From the NCBI RefSeq assembly GCF_025698545.1, contig NC_068577.1:2079501-2143500 (forward strand): DNA of 64,000 nt, in the 5' to 3' direction. The stretch is from Gossypium raimondii (taxonomy: Eukaryota; Streptophyta; Magnoliopsida; Malvales; Malvaceae). Positions 10,225-21,828 of the stretch are shown piece after piece. The notes beneath the pieces are model-generated. The model ran no database searches. It was given only the letters and a program-made list of their open reading frames with translations, and had not been told where the DNA came from. The first letter of the stretch is position 1, and the number at the start of each line of letters is the position of its first letter. Position numbers and translations under genes: made by a program.

Positions 10225-12579
10225 ATGGCAATTTTGAGGTTGGGTTCTAAGTCTGAAGCATTTCATCGTGAAGGTAATTCTTGGTAAGCATTTTTATATA
10301 TAAAAGAAAGAAGTGGGTTTTTGCTATTTTATAAGTTTCTGCATTAAACACTGTTGACTTTTGGTGTGCAATTCTTTAAGGTTGTGTACTATGCATGCAT
10401 TAATCGTATTCTTGATAGCATTGTAGATTTTAACATTTTATGATAAATAATTTGAATTTGACCTAAAATCCTAGACAAATCTTGGTCTGTGTCAGACTTG
10501 TTATAAGTAGAATGTCTTGTTAATGAGAGCCTTAGCTTCAAACATGGTGTGTTGGATTATGAACAATCATTGAACTAAAAGGCACAATGAGACGGTAAGA
10601 ACGTACGGACTTACCGCAATGTTGGGATTCATGGATCTGGATTATGGTTATTTTCTTTTCAGGATCTGTACATCTGGACTTCCTAGTGATGTTAACATTA
10701 ACATTGGTGAAATGTCTTTCCAGCTCCATAAGGTGTGTTATTTTATCTATATTTTGTCTTTGAAATGGATGCTAAGTTGATTCGATCTCGACACCAATTT
10801 GCAGTTTCCATTGCTTTCGAGAAGTAGATTACTAAGGAAGCTTATTGAAGAGTGTTCTAATGGTGATGGAGCAAGTTTTAGTCTGAGGCTTGATGATTTA
10901 CCTGGTGGAGCCATAGCTTTTGAGCTTATATCCAAGTTTTGCTATGGTGTTAAGATAGAACTCAATGCACAAAACGTAGTTAGTGTTCGTTGTGCTGCAG
11001 AGTATCTCCATATGACCGATGAATATGGAAAAGGGAATCTCATATCGCAAACAGAGTCTTTCCTTAACGAAGTGCTTGGCAATTGGGCGGATTCAATACG
11101 AGCTCTTGAAGCATGTGAGGAAGTTATGGCACATGCTGAAGACCTTCACATTGTGTCCAGGTGCATTGATTCGTTGGCAACCAAGGCTTGTGCAGATCCA
11201 AGTTTATTTGGCTGGCCTTTGGCGGGACGCAAGAGCAATCAAAGTCCTGAAACCACCAGCTTATGGAACGGAATATCGACCATGACCAAGACGAAACCTA
11301 CGAGTGACAACTGGTGGTACGAAGATGTAACGTTCCTTAGTTTACCACTATATAGAAGACTGATTTTAGCCATTGAATCAAGAGGAATGAGGCCTGAGAG
11401 CATTGCTGCATCAGTGGTATACTATGCTAGGAGGTATCTGCCCTTGATGAATCGACAATCGAGCTTCGACGATGCAAACCCCGGGCCAAATATTCTGAAT
11501 CCTTCAGAATCCGGTCAAAGGGCTCTCTTGGAAGAGATTGTGGGGTTAATTCCTAACAAGAAGGGAGTCACATCAACCAAGTTTCTCATTAGACTCCTTC
11601 GTACGGCTATGGTACTGCATGCAAGTCCATCGTGCCGGGAAATTTTGGAGAAGAGGGTTGGATCACAGTTGGATCAAGCTTCACTTGTTGACTTGCTTAT
11701 ACCAAATATGGGTCATTCTGAGACCCTTTACGATATAGACTGTGTTCAGAGGATACTTGATCATTTCTTCTTAGAAGAGCAGGCTGCGGCTGTAGCAACT
11801 CCGGATAACATAGTTGAGGAGGGGCAATTAACGAATGAATCCAATTCAATGGCGCCAATGACAACGGTGGCTAGGCTGATAGACGGATTTTTAGCTGAAG
11901 TAGCACCGGATGTTAATTTCAAGCTTCCAAAGTTCGAGGCTCTTGCTTCTAGCATCCCGGATTATGCAAGACCGCTTGATGATGGCCTCTATCATGCCAT
12001 TGATATGTATTTGAAGGTAATATTATCTCCCCTGGCTTCTATATTTCAATGTTGTTAATTCTTAAGGGGTCCAGTCCCTGATTCGTTTTACATATTTCGC
12101 ATTTGCAGGCACATCCATGGATTACGGATCCCGAGAGAGAGCAACTATGTAGACTGATGAACTGTCAAAAGCTCTCATTGGATGCTAGTACACATGCAGC
12201 CCAGAACGAGAGGCTACCGCTTCGAGTAATTGTCCAAGTACTCTTCTTCGAACAACTACGACTTCGTAAGTCGATTTCTGGATGGTTCTTCGTCTCTGAC
12301 AATCTTGAAAACTCAGCAAATCCCAGTGGAAACGTTGGACTCAAGAAAGATGGGTCTCATCATGCAACCGATGGGGAGGATGATGTGACGCATCGAGTTT
12401 CCGAGCTCGAAAAAGATTGTTCGGGTATGAAAGAGGAGCTCCGGAAGCTGGTGAAGTATAAGAGAAGTTGGAAGAATTTCACTAGAAGGTTAGGATTTAG
12501 TAAGTCACAATCTTGTTGCTCAAAAAGATCGAAGCCTTCGAATCTAAGAGCAATCCCCCCATCAACTGTAAACAGATAA
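10225..12579 (+). CDS. BTB/POZ and NPH3 domain protein (At5g03250-like)
   Basis: Four exons join in frame: 10225-10283, 10663-10732, 10805-12016 and 12109-12579, for 603 residues. Exon 1 starts [17 protein letters not shown], the family N-terminus. A GT at 10274 was rejected as donor because only the TTG|GTAAGC donor at 10284 keeps the frame into CTSGLPSDV. The BTB domain spans about residues 28-130 and the NPH3 domain starts near [12 protein letters not shown] (about 213). The NPH3 signature [10 protein letters not shown] is at about 352, and [17 protein letters not shown] closes the domain. A charged helix ([18 protein letters not shown]) near the C-terminus suggests a coiled coil. Relatives are adaptors for CUL3 ubiquitin ligases or act in phototropin/auxin-transport signalling at the plasma membrane. 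The At5g03250 assignment is from memory. Confidence 0.92.
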
Positions 12580-13202
12580 CAATTTTGTGAAAATATTGAG
12601 GTAGTGGCAACTGAAACTTTGAAGGTCAACTAATTGAAAAACTTCGTTTAATTTCTGGCATATAAATGCAACAATATCTTGATTGTTTTTGTTAGAACAA
12701 TATATAAATGCAACAAAATTTCTTTCTACCATCTTTCGTATTTCAGTGAATTGTTTCCGTCCATGCAAAACGTAGAGCTGAACAGAGTCTTCAAGAAGAT
12801 GACATTGATCCACACATTAAAAATTTTGTTAACTTTTTATAAGTTTATTTTATCCCCGCACCAACACTTTTTAAGAATTTTGCATTAGTTTTGTGGATCA
12901 CTCAATCCTTTTTTTTTTCTCCCTTCTGTAGTCACTTGATTATTGGACAACCAGAGTAATCTAATGGAGAAAATGAAAGGACTATTATGGAGCCAGTGTA
13001 TGAAAGCTTGATTGATGAAACTCGGTATCTCGTAAATGGGGAAAACAATCTCAAATAAGGCATTATGATCATGGGATATTTTGATCCCGAAAGAATAGCC
13101 TGGAACTGCACAAGGGGAGCAGTTTAGTTTAGAGGAAAAGAAGAAATAAATACATAAAATGTGTTCATCAAGAAAGAATTAATAATCGTTTTTTGCAATG
13201 TT
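12580..13202. other. Convergent spacer between NPH3 gene and laccase
   Basis: Holds the 3' UTR of the NPH3 gene on one side and of the laccase on the other. AT-rich; no gene recognised. Short open frames on both strands are AT-driven. Confidence 0.4.
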
Positions 13203-14785
13203 CTAGCAAGGTGGAAGATCCATTGGTGGTGGTATAATAGACTCTTCCGGTGACTTCCCGTTCTCGACCACAAAGGCCATCTTTAGACCCCACATTGTAT
13301 GCAGCTCCAAGTGACAATGCATAAACCAAACTCCTGCAAATTAGTCCAAAAAGCCTGAGTAAGTTCGATAAGCTCCAAAACTATTTATTGAAAGGGTCAT
13401 ATATGTGAGAAATTACCTGGATTATCAGCTCTGAATCTTATAGCTGTCCATCCTCCGGTTGGCACTCCAACTGTGTTTCTCTCCGGGGGATCGACGAGGT
13501 TGAACCTAGCAGGGTCTTTGGAGGGATTGAAGTTCCCAATACCACTTCCGACAACGAAAAAATTGAAACCGTGAAGATGGAATGGGTGTGACTCCACCGT
13601 GAGGAGGTTTGTATCCTGTAATACCAGCTCAACGGTGGAATTGAAAGCCACCTTGCTGAGCCTTGTTCCTAATGAAGTGCCAAGGTTTGATGTAAGTGGA
13701 GCACCAGTGTAGTTAAATGGGACCGGAGGTTGGTCGGGGAAGTCAGTTTTAAATACTCCTTTGATGTTGAAATAATGAGCCTGCAGAAGACCAACCTTTG
13801 GCATCACAAAGGTAATGTTGTTCAATGAAGCTGTGAGTTGTGTACCATTTTGACAACTTGAACACGGGTTTGCACCTAAACCAATTGTGTAAAATAGATG
13901 GCGGTCGACTTTTAGTGGGACTTTTGCCGGGAATTGTGGGGTATTTAGGCTTTTAAGTCTTTTGTTATAGCTCATGGCCACATTGGTGTTGTTTGGTGCA
14001 GGCAATTTGGGCATGGATGGAATAACAGTCTTCGGGATGTCTTTGTAATGTAGAATTGCTGTAACAGTTTTGTTATCCACGGGAACCGGTGCATCCATGA
14101 AAGGCCTGGCTGCCATGAAATACCGACTTGGAGATTGATCTGCTTTGATTAGAACATTGGTAGTTTGACCTGGCGCGATTAGGATGACCCTGGTTGTGAA
14201 GGGCTTGGTGTAGACAGCATCAATCTCTACCACAGTCATGTTATGACCCGCGATCGTGAAAAACAGTTCATCATTGAGTGCAGCGTTGATAATCCGTAAC
14301 AAGTAAGTTTTGCCTGCCTCAACCTCCATCGAGAAGGTATCTAAAATTGAAACAAGTCACATTGCATTACGTTAGCATAATTCTTGAAGATGATCATTTC
14401 TTAAAAGTTGTTCTTTTTGGTCTAAACCATGAAGCTAAAACTTACGTTTCAACGAACATGGAAAGAGAGACCCTGGTTTCCCATTAATCGTATGAGCATC
14501 AGACGTTGGTGGTGGCAACCCCATCTTATTGGCTCGGTTTACAAGTGTTTCAACGTCTGAATTCCACCACTCCCCTGCATATAAAACTTAGGCTGTTAGA
14601 TACTCCATTTCTCTATATCAAAGAACTTTGAAATATTAGTGACTTTAACCCCATTACAAACCTAGGATTATCTCAGTTTCTTTATGAGGTTTAGGGAATG
14701 GAAACATTGTTCCTTCTTTCGGCATAATGACAATGGCACCATAGACCGTAGCTCGTAGCCACAAAATATGTGCATGCCACCATAA

Positions 14786-14790
14786 TGTTC
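14786..14790. repeat. Left target site duplication of the Copia element
   Basis: TGTTC directly before the left LTR, identical to 19338-19342 after the right LTR. One copy belongs to the original laccase exon 3. Confidence 0.9.
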
Positions 14791-15032
14791 TGTTGGAGAA
14801 TAAAACGTGAGAAAGATAGAATAATATGTAGGAAAGTTGCTCTCTTATTAATGAATTCTGAATGAGTAAAAAACAAAGAATAAATGCCTATATTTATAGG
14901 CTTACATGAAAACTAATTTAAGATAAAAATAGCTAACAAATTATTTATTCAAACTAGAAAATCTGAAACTACCAAGATACTACCAAGATTTTCTAAACAT
15001 CCCACCAATATTATTTTGAATTATTCTCAACA
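14791..15032 (-). repeat. 3' LTR of the Copia element
   Basis: A 242-bp repeat matching 19096-19337 at all but three positions (C/T, T/C and T/G). It ends the element on the minus strand and has the canonical TG...CA ends. Confidence 0.93.
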
Positions 15033-15043
15033 CTCCCCCTTAA
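15033..15043 (-). other. Polypurine tract of the Copia element
   Basis: On the minus strand AAGGGGGAGTG abuts the 3' LTR, the position where plus-strand DNA synthesis is primed in LTR retroelements. Confidence 0.75.
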
Positions 15044-18000
15044 TTCAAAGTTGCAAACACCAAGTAAACTTCTAAAATAGCAAAACTTCTCTTTTGATAA
15101 TGCTTTTGTTAACATATCTGCCAGCTGCTCTTCAGTGTTGCAATATTCCAAAGATATCTCCTCTTTTGCTACCAAATCTCGAATGAAATGATAACGAATA
15201 TCTATGTGCTTTGTTCTACTATGAAATGTTGGATTCTTTGTCATAGAGATAGTGGATTTGTTGTCACAAAATATGGTAGTTGCACATTTCTGCTCTTATT
15301 GGAGATCGGTTAACATTCTCCTTAGCCAAATGGCTTGACAAGTCATTGCGATTCTTTGCTACATATTCACCTCTGAGGTTGACAATCTTTGTTGTAGCTT
15401 GCTTCTTAGAACTCCATGTGATCACCCCAGAACCTAGAGTAAAAACAAATGCTGATACACTTCTTCTATCATCTAGAGAACTTGCCCAATCACTGTCTGT
15501 GAACCCACACAATCTGAAATCTAAAGTTTTTGAGTACCATATGCCATACTCCGAAGTTCCAGCAATGTATCGCAAGACTCGTTTTGCTGCTCCATAATGA
15601 ACCTTTGAAGGTTGCTGCATAAACCTGGAAATAACACCAACAGGAAATGCAATATCGGGTCTAGTGTGAGTCAAATAGATTAAACCTCCAACCAAGCTTC
15701 TAAACCTCCTTGCATCTACCATTTCTTCTCCATCCTCTTGCTGCAATTTTTCATTGATATTCATGGGTGTAGCTGCAGGCTTGCAATTAAGCATACTAAA
15801 TTTACTGAGAAGATCCTTGGCATATTTCCTTTGTGAGATAAAAATTCCATCATCAGCTTGATGAATTTCAAGACCGAGGAAATAATGCAATAAACCCATA
15901 TCGGACATCTCAAATTCATTCATCATTTGAGACTTAAATTCATCAACAAGTAAGTTAGAGGAACTAGTATAAATGATATCATCAACGTAAAGACAAACAA
16001 TGATGAAATCATTTTTACCTTCCTTTTTCACGTACAAGGTGGGCTCGTTCTCACTTCTCATGTACCCTTTCTTCTGAAAATACCCATCGATCTTGTTGTA
16101 CCATGCTCGAGGGGCCTGCTTCAATCCGTACAACGCCTTTTTCAGCTTGTAAACTTTTGTTTCATTTCCCTTCTCTATGAAACCTTCTGGTTGTGTTACG
16201 TAAACTTCCTCTTGTAGATCTCCATTGAGAAACGCTGATTTGACATCAAACTGGTAAACAGGCCATTGCAATTGTGCAGCTATTGCTAGAACAAGCCTCA
16301 CCGTTTCGAACCGAGCTACTGGAGAGAAAGTTTCTTCGAAATCAATACCATATTGCTGTGCATAACCTTTCGCTACAAGACGAGCTTTGTGCTTTTGGAT
16401 GCTTCCATCTGCACCGAATTTTGTCTTGAACACCCACTTCAAACCAATTGCATTTTTATCTTCCGGCAAGTCGACCATCTCCCAAGTTCTATTCTTTTCG
16501 ATGGATTGTATCTCCTCCATCATTGCCTTTTTCCATTCTTCCTTATCGCATGACTTCTTCATAATCTTGAGGATCCAAACGGCTAGGGCAAATTGGCAGG
16601 ATGCATAAGTGTCATCAGCATATTTCGGATTTGGCTTTTTGACCCTTGTTGATCTCCTTAGTGGAATTGGCTCGTCAGAAGATTCTTCAAGTGTTGTAGA
16701 TATTGCTGGTGCAGGCTCCTCCTTTTTATCTATAGAATCTTTGATGGGAAAAGAAATCTCCTGTTGTACCTGTTCTACACTCATATCCCAGCTTGCATTT
16801 TCATCAAACACTACATCTCTTCTACTTGTAAATTTTCCACTATGAGGGTTATACAATCTATATGCTTTGGATTGAGTACAATAACCAATGAAAATGCATT
16901 TTTCAGACTTTTCATCAAGCTTTTTACGAGCATGAGAATTTAATAAAGCGTATGCAACACACCCAAAAATTCTTAAATGACTTACATTAGGTTTCCTACC
17001 ACACCAAGCTTCATATGGAGTTTTGTTCATGATGACCCTTGTTGGTGAGAGATTCATGATAGACAGATGTTGCCACGACTTCCTTCAAAAGCGATTTGAG
17101 AGTCCTTCGCTTGTAACATGCTTCTTGCCATCTCCACAACAGTTCGGTTCTTCCGCTCAATGACACTGCTCGCTTTCGAGTGTAAGGAATTGTTAACTCC
17201 TATGGATGCCACTGTCCTCACAAAACATATTAAACTCTTTGGACATGAACTCTCCACCTCGATCATGCGAAGAACTTTGATATGGCGCCACTTTGATTCT
17301 CCACCATAACCTTGAATTTCGGAACTTTTCAAAAGTTTCGACTTGTTTTCAAAAATACACCCACTCATGCGACTATAATCATCAAGAAATGAAGAAGTAA
17401 TGTGGCTCCACCCAAGGACTCGGTTTGCATAGGACCACATAGATCGGCATGAATTAATTCTAAACATTCAAGAGCTCTCCATGCTTTTCCAACAGGAAAT
17501 GGCTTCCTAGTTTGCTTTCCATAAATGCACCCCTCACATAAATCAAGAGAGACAATTTTCGGTAGTCCAAGAACCATACATTTATCACTCAGTAATTTCA
17601 GGCCTTTAATATTGAGATGACCATACCTCAAATGCCATAGCTTCGAGTCATCCTTTGTACTTGCAGCAAGAACAAAGTTCTCCATGTTTGAAACATCCAA
17701 CGGAAACATCTTGTTTGGTGTCATGTTGACATGGACTCGTTTGCCTGATTTTTTGTTTTTGATGATACATGCATCATCATCAAATACGACAGCATATCCA
17801 CCAGCCATTAGTTGTCCAACACTCAATAAATTGTATCCTAAATCAGGAACAAACTGAACATTGTCCAACATTTTTCCTTCTCCATGGCTATTAAAGATTT
17901 CCACAGTGCCTTTTCCTTCAACTTGCATCTCCCTTTTGTTTCCAAGTTGCACCTTTAGCTTTTGTGACTCGTCGAGCTCCTTGAATAAGGATTTGGTACC

Positions 18001-18333
18001 CGTCATGTGATTCGAACAACCGCTGTCCACAAACCACCAATCACTTGACTTATGGTTAGTATCAATACAAGCCATAAAAAGCTTGTTTTCTTCCTCACTT
18101 TCTGATGCAAAATTCATTTTTTGATCTTTATACCAACAATCAGCTTTTACATGCCCATATCTATTGCAATGGTAACATTGAATGCCATTTTTTGTGTTAC
18201 CTTGCTCATTCGATTGCCTTTGTCCATCATACCTTCCTTTGCCTCTGCTTCTGCCATAGCCACCGCTACGACCTCTACGAAATCCTCCTCTTCCTCGTCC
18301 TCTATTTGTTGAACGGTTATTGTCACCTTTCAC
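15044..18333 (-). pseudogene. Copia pol region: protease, integrase, reverse transcriptase, RNase H (frameshifted)
   Basis: The frames 17365-18333, 17054-17467, 15264-17057 and 15011-15244 form one interrupted polyprotein. The first has a CCHC zinc knuckle (CYHCNRYGHVKADC), the protease motif DSGCSNHMTG and a GAG-pre-integrase segment (LWHLRYGHLN). The second is integrase-like (VVEMARSML). The third starts in the integrase C-terminal region (PYEAWCGRKP) and carries reverse transcriptase, with FDVKSAFLNG and the catalytic YVDD, then the RNase H start (TDSDWASSLDD). The last is the RNase H tail (ADMLTKALS). Frame changes fall near 17,400, 17,055 and 15,300-15,250. No functional polyprotein can be made from this copy without recoding. 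Confidence 0.9.
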
Positions 18334-18374
18334 TTGAAATGCCTTCTCTTCACTCTTCTCTTCACTCCTTTCTG

Positions 18375-19001
18375 CTATCTATTGATTCTCGCCTCATGAG
18401 ATTGAAGAGATCCCATCAGTTCATCAATGGAAAGAACTGACAGATCTTTGGACTCTTCTATAGCAGCCACAACATGATCAAATTTTGTCGTTAAGCTTCG
18501 CAAGACTTTTGCTACAATTGTCTCGTCTGAAATTTTCTCACCATAGGAGCGCAATTGACCGACTATTGTCCTTGTTCGTGACAAAAAATCAGCAATTGAT
18601 TCACCATTCTTCATCATTAAGGTCTCAAAATCACGTCGTAGTGATTGTAATTTCACTACTATGACTCTTGAATCACCTTGATATTCTTTCTGCAAGATTG
18701 ACCATGCTTCATTCGATGTGGTTGCTGCTGCAATTCGAGAGAAAATAGAGTCATGAACTGCTTGCTGGATAATGAACAATGCCTTAGCATCATTTTTCCT
18801 GACTTCTTTCAACCTCCTATCTTCTTCTTCATCAGGTTCAAGTATGTCAACGAACCCGTACTCCACCAAGTCCCATAGCTCTTGCGATTTGAGCAATGTC
18901 CTCACCTTGATGCTCCACCACTCATATTTCTCACCATTGAAAATGGATATGAGTGGTTGAGAGGAAGAAAAACCAGCTGATGCCATTCCAAAAACACTCA
19001 C
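18375..19001 (-). pseudogene. Copia Gag (UBN2-type), cut off by a frameshift
   Basis: A 208-residue frame starts at 19001, 95 bases inside the 5' LTR boundary. It shows the Copia Gag pattern: ISIFNGEKYEWWSIKVRTLL, then KEYQGDSRV, then IDELMGSLQSHEARI. It stops at 18375, while the zinc-knuckle frame resumes at 18333 in another frame, so a small indel near 18,370 separates Gag from the rest. Confidence 0.9.
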
Positions 19002-19079
19002 TCTTTTCTCTCGTGTTTCCCAAAGACCCTAATGGACCCAAACCTCACTTTCACTCAATTGCCTAAAGGATCCAACCTA

Positions 19080-19093
19080 GCTCCGATGCCAAA
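19080..19093 (-). other. Primer-binding site of the Copia element
   Basis: On the minus strand TGGCATCGGAGC lies two bases after the 5' LTR. The usual plant site is TGGTATCAGAGC; the two differences may weaken priming or reflect decay. Confidence 0.7.
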
Positions 19094-19095
19094 AT

Positions 19096-19337
19096 TGTTG
19101 GAGAATAAAACGTGAGAAAGATAGAATAATATGTAGGAAAGTTGCTCTCTTATTAATGAATTCTGAATGAGTAAAAAACAAAGAATAAATGCCTATATTT
19201 ATAGGTTTACATGAAAACTAACTTAAGATAAAAATAGCTAACAAATTATTTAGTCAAACTAGAAAATCTGAAACTACCAAGATACTACCAAGATTTTCTA
19301 AACATCCCACCAATATTATTTTGAATTATTCTCAACA
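19096..19337 (-). repeat. 5' LTR of the Copia element
   Basis: A 242-bp repeat, 239 of 242 identical to the other LTR. On the minus strand it directly follows laccase codon 128 and begins TGTTGA, which puts a stop codon in the laccase frame. Confidence 0.93.
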
Positions 19338-19342
19338 TGTTC
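19338..19342. repeat. Right target site duplication of the Copia element
   Basis: TGTTC, identical to 14786-14790. A 5-bp duplication is characteristic of Copia/Gypsy integrases. Confidence 0.9.
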
Positions 19343-19971
19343 CTCGTTGTCCTGTGACATTAAAGTCGTAGGTGTAACTATGTCCGGTCTTGATAGGGCA
19401 TTGTGTTATGTATGCAGGTCCATCAGCCCAACCATTACGAAATTGCTTTAACCCATGCCTGGATATAGACATAAACAATAAGTTGATTCAACCATTTCCA
19501 TATGTTGTGCATAAAGATTGATTAGAGATGGATGTAAAAAGACATACCAATGAATGGAAATGTTATATTTTGCATAGTTGGTTAGCTTGACGAGAACTCG
19601 ATCGCCTTCTCGAGCATAAATGGTTGGTCCTGGAAATCTTCCATTCACCGTGACAATTGGTTTTGCATGGCAAAGCCTGCTTCCATTCTTGACTCTTATC
19701 TGAACCCAGAAGTACAAACAAAGAGTTAGATAAAGCCCTTAACCCTTCCGAAAATTATAATAATAAAAAATAGAACACCCACATCAAATTGATACTTCCT
19801 CACTGCAGCTTCAGCTGGAAAAGTCAGAAACCAAGCAAAGCAGAAAATGCAGAGAAAAAATGACCCAAAGCAACTATCAAGCTGCATTGCCATTTTTTTG
19901 TAAATGCTTATGATTTTTTTTTTTTTTGTGTCTCTGTGTGTGTGTGCTGGAACTGAAAGAATCACATTGAT

Positions 19972-19979
19972 ACTTATAG
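19972..19979 (-). promoter_or_regulatory. Possible TATA box of the laccase gene
   Basis: CTATAAGT on the minus strand, about 80 bases upstream of the laccase ATG at 19893. A CA/GT-rich leader (about 19,925-19,947) lies between. The position fits a TATA box about 30 bases before the transcript start. Confidence 0.45.
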
Positions 19980-20932
19980 TGTTAGAAACATAAGGTTGGT
20001 TAATAATAAAGTGTTGGTAGTTCAGTGTTTACATATACCTTGGAAGCAACCATTGTAAGAAGTTGAGATATCCATGTATTGTTCGTTAACTATATGCATA
20101 AAAGGATAAATAATACAAATATGGAAATCTCCAAGAAGCTAACATGATTTTAATAATCTATTATTATAAGGATTATGCTTAACAGCAAGGCCTAGCAGTC
20201 ACCAAAAACTATTGCTTTGCCTTGCAATCTTGATTGCTTGGCTGCTGGTTTTGCCTACTGGAGGTTAAGGACGGTAGAGATGGATTGGTGGGTGATAGAT
20301 AGCGACCAGCCGTTGTATGATGAAGTTACTGTGATTTTGTAACATAACCATTAAGCTGGTTCCTCCTCAAGGATTAAACTGCATATTTAATATGATGCAA
20401 AAGGGGTTTGAATCCCAATTTTGGGTACAAAAATGTAATTTTCCTCACAATATACTCTTAACTAGAATCTATAAAATGAGATTAGGCTCGATTTTTTTGT
20501 AAAATTTTTTGAACCATTCATAATAATTTACTTTGGTTCAAATAATCACTGGTTTTTATTACATAAATGGTTCAAATACTTCAATTTGATATAGATTAAT
20601 TTTAATTTCTCGATTTTTTTGCTAACCTAAAATGAGGGATTAAATTGTGAGAAGTGGATAATTACTTAAATATCCCATTTGTATTTATGTAATTGCATTA
20701 TTGCAACATTTCCTTACTTAACTAAGTTCGTGTATTTTAACATTTGTTTAAAATTAATTCATAATATTACCTTCATCAATAGTTTTATTATAAACTATGT
20801 TTTTAAGAGAAAATATTTGATACATTATTAACGGAAATTTTGAACTTTACAAGTAAGATGAGAGATTGATTGGTGTTTTATAAGGTTTAATAAAATATTA
20901 ATATAATTGATGTGATATATTTTTTTAAACTA
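19980..20932. other. Spacer upstream of the laccase gene
   Basis: AT-rich sequence with no recognised gene; it contains the laccase promoter region. Nothing repetitive was identified. Confidence 0.35.
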
Positions 20933-21740
20933 GGGCAAATTACCAAAAAAAACCCTTTTTTTCAAAATTTACCGAAATTGGCCCTTTATGTAATTATTTA
21001 TAGGAATGGTGCATTTTCATGAAAGCGCGTCCACGTCGACGATGTCGAGTCGCACGAAAATCACGTCCACGTAAGCGCGATTTGCTGACGTGGACACAAA
21101 TCGCGCCCCCTAGGACGCGATTTGCGATGATAATATGAAACGGTTTATGTTTTTAGCTTGAAAACTTTGAAAGGCCATAACTTTTAAACTCGGTTGTCAA
21201 TTGAGGCAATTTCTTTTGATTTGAATAACTTTTCGAGATCTCGCGCTAACAAACAGTAGAAGGCGGTTTGCCGATTTTCATCGAAAAAGATCTTTTTGCC
21301 CTAAATTTTGATTTTTTCGGTTTAAAATTGAATTTTGAAACATTCAAATCATTATTTTCCTTATTTAAACCGAAAAATCAAAATTTAGGGCAAAAGGATC
21401 TTTTCGATAAAATCGACAAACCACCTTCTAAGACGTAGATCTCAAAAGTTATTCAAATCAAAAAATTCGCCTCAATCGACAACCGAGCGAAAAGTTATGA
21501 CCTTTCAAAGTTTTCAAGCTAAAAACATAAACTGTTCATGCTATCGTCACAAATCGCGTCTAGGGAGCGCGATTAAATCACGCCAACAAATCGCGCTTAC
21601 GTGACGCGATTTGGCGCGTACTCGACATCGCTGACGACGTGACGCCATTTCGCAAAACGACCATTCCGGTAAATAATTACATAAAGGGCCCATTTCGGTA
21701 AATTTTGAAAAAAAAAGAACTTTTTTTTGGTAATTTGCCC
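20933..21740. mobile_element. Fold-back (hairpin) element, 808 bp, with CGCGATTT-rich arms
   Basis: The ends are GGGCAAATTACC and GGTAATTTGCCC, and similarity continues inward on both arms for nearly 400 bases, meeting at about 21,335-21,350 around TTCGGTTTAAA / TTTAAACCGAAA. The arms share AAATTTACCGAAAT, GCGCGATTTG, GTTTATGTTTTTAGC and ACTTTGAAAGG blocks. Several CGCGATT motifs and ACGTGG/CCACGT blocks make it far richer in CG than its surroundings. No reading frame is present, and no clean target duplication was found. It looks like a large MITE or fold-back element of unknown superfamily. Confidence 0.75.
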
Positions 21741-21828
21741 TTTCATTTCACTCAATTCAATTTAAAAAAAATTAAATCAAATTAAGAAATATCCAAATAT
21801 TTTTATCTCAATTCCCTAAAAAAACAAA

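Larger units (their letters stand above)
14791..19337 (-). mobile_element. Complete Copia-type LTR retrotransposon inside the laccase
   Basis: A 4,547-bp element bounded by 242-bp direct repeats that start TGTTGG and end CAACA, flanked by the 5-bp duplication TGTTC (14786-14790 and 19338-19342). Coding order on the minus strand is Gag, protease, integrase, reverse transcriptase, RNase H, which is the Copia order. It lies in the same orientation as the laccase. Next to its 5' LTR is a primer-binding site, TGGCATCGGAGC, differing at two positions from the common TGGTATCAGAGC that pairs with initiator Met tRNA. Next to the 3' LTR is a purine tract, AAGGGGGAGTG. The coding region is broken into several frames, so this copy is not expected to move by itself. 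Confidence 0.95.
13203..19893 (-). pseudogene. Laccase gene disrupted by a Copia insertion in exon 3
   Basis: Six exons on the minus strand: 19783-19893, 19548-19699, exon 3 split into 19338-19458 and 14662-14785, then 14446-14574, 13417-14340 and 13203-13333. Without the insert they total 1,692 nt (563 residues), a normal plant laccase length, with consistent splice phases. Residues 1-30 form a signal peptide ending FPAEAA, so the product is apoplastic. Copper motifs are HWHG (87-90), WHAH (131-134), HPFHLHG and HCHLELH. Laccases are blue multicopper oxidases that oxidise monolignols or flavonoids using O2. The Copia element enters after codon 128; translation would add one residue and hit TGA in the LTR, leaving a 129-residue stub with only the first copper motif. 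No other lesion was seen. The subgroup (LAC4/10-like) is uncertain. Confidence 0.93.

Noticed and set aside
10274-10279. Donor GTAATT in exon 1 of the NPH3 gene
   Set aside because: Using it breaks the frame into exon 2; the GTAAGC donor ten bases later gives [16 protein letters not shown], matching the family.
14691-14876. 61-codon open frame across the laccase/LTR border
   Set aside because: It is an off-frame reading of laccase exon 3 joined to LTR sequence.
21008-21120. CG-rich stretch as a possible CpG island promoter
   Set aside because: The same motifs recur in inverted order at 21,540-21,660 and belong to the fold-back element.
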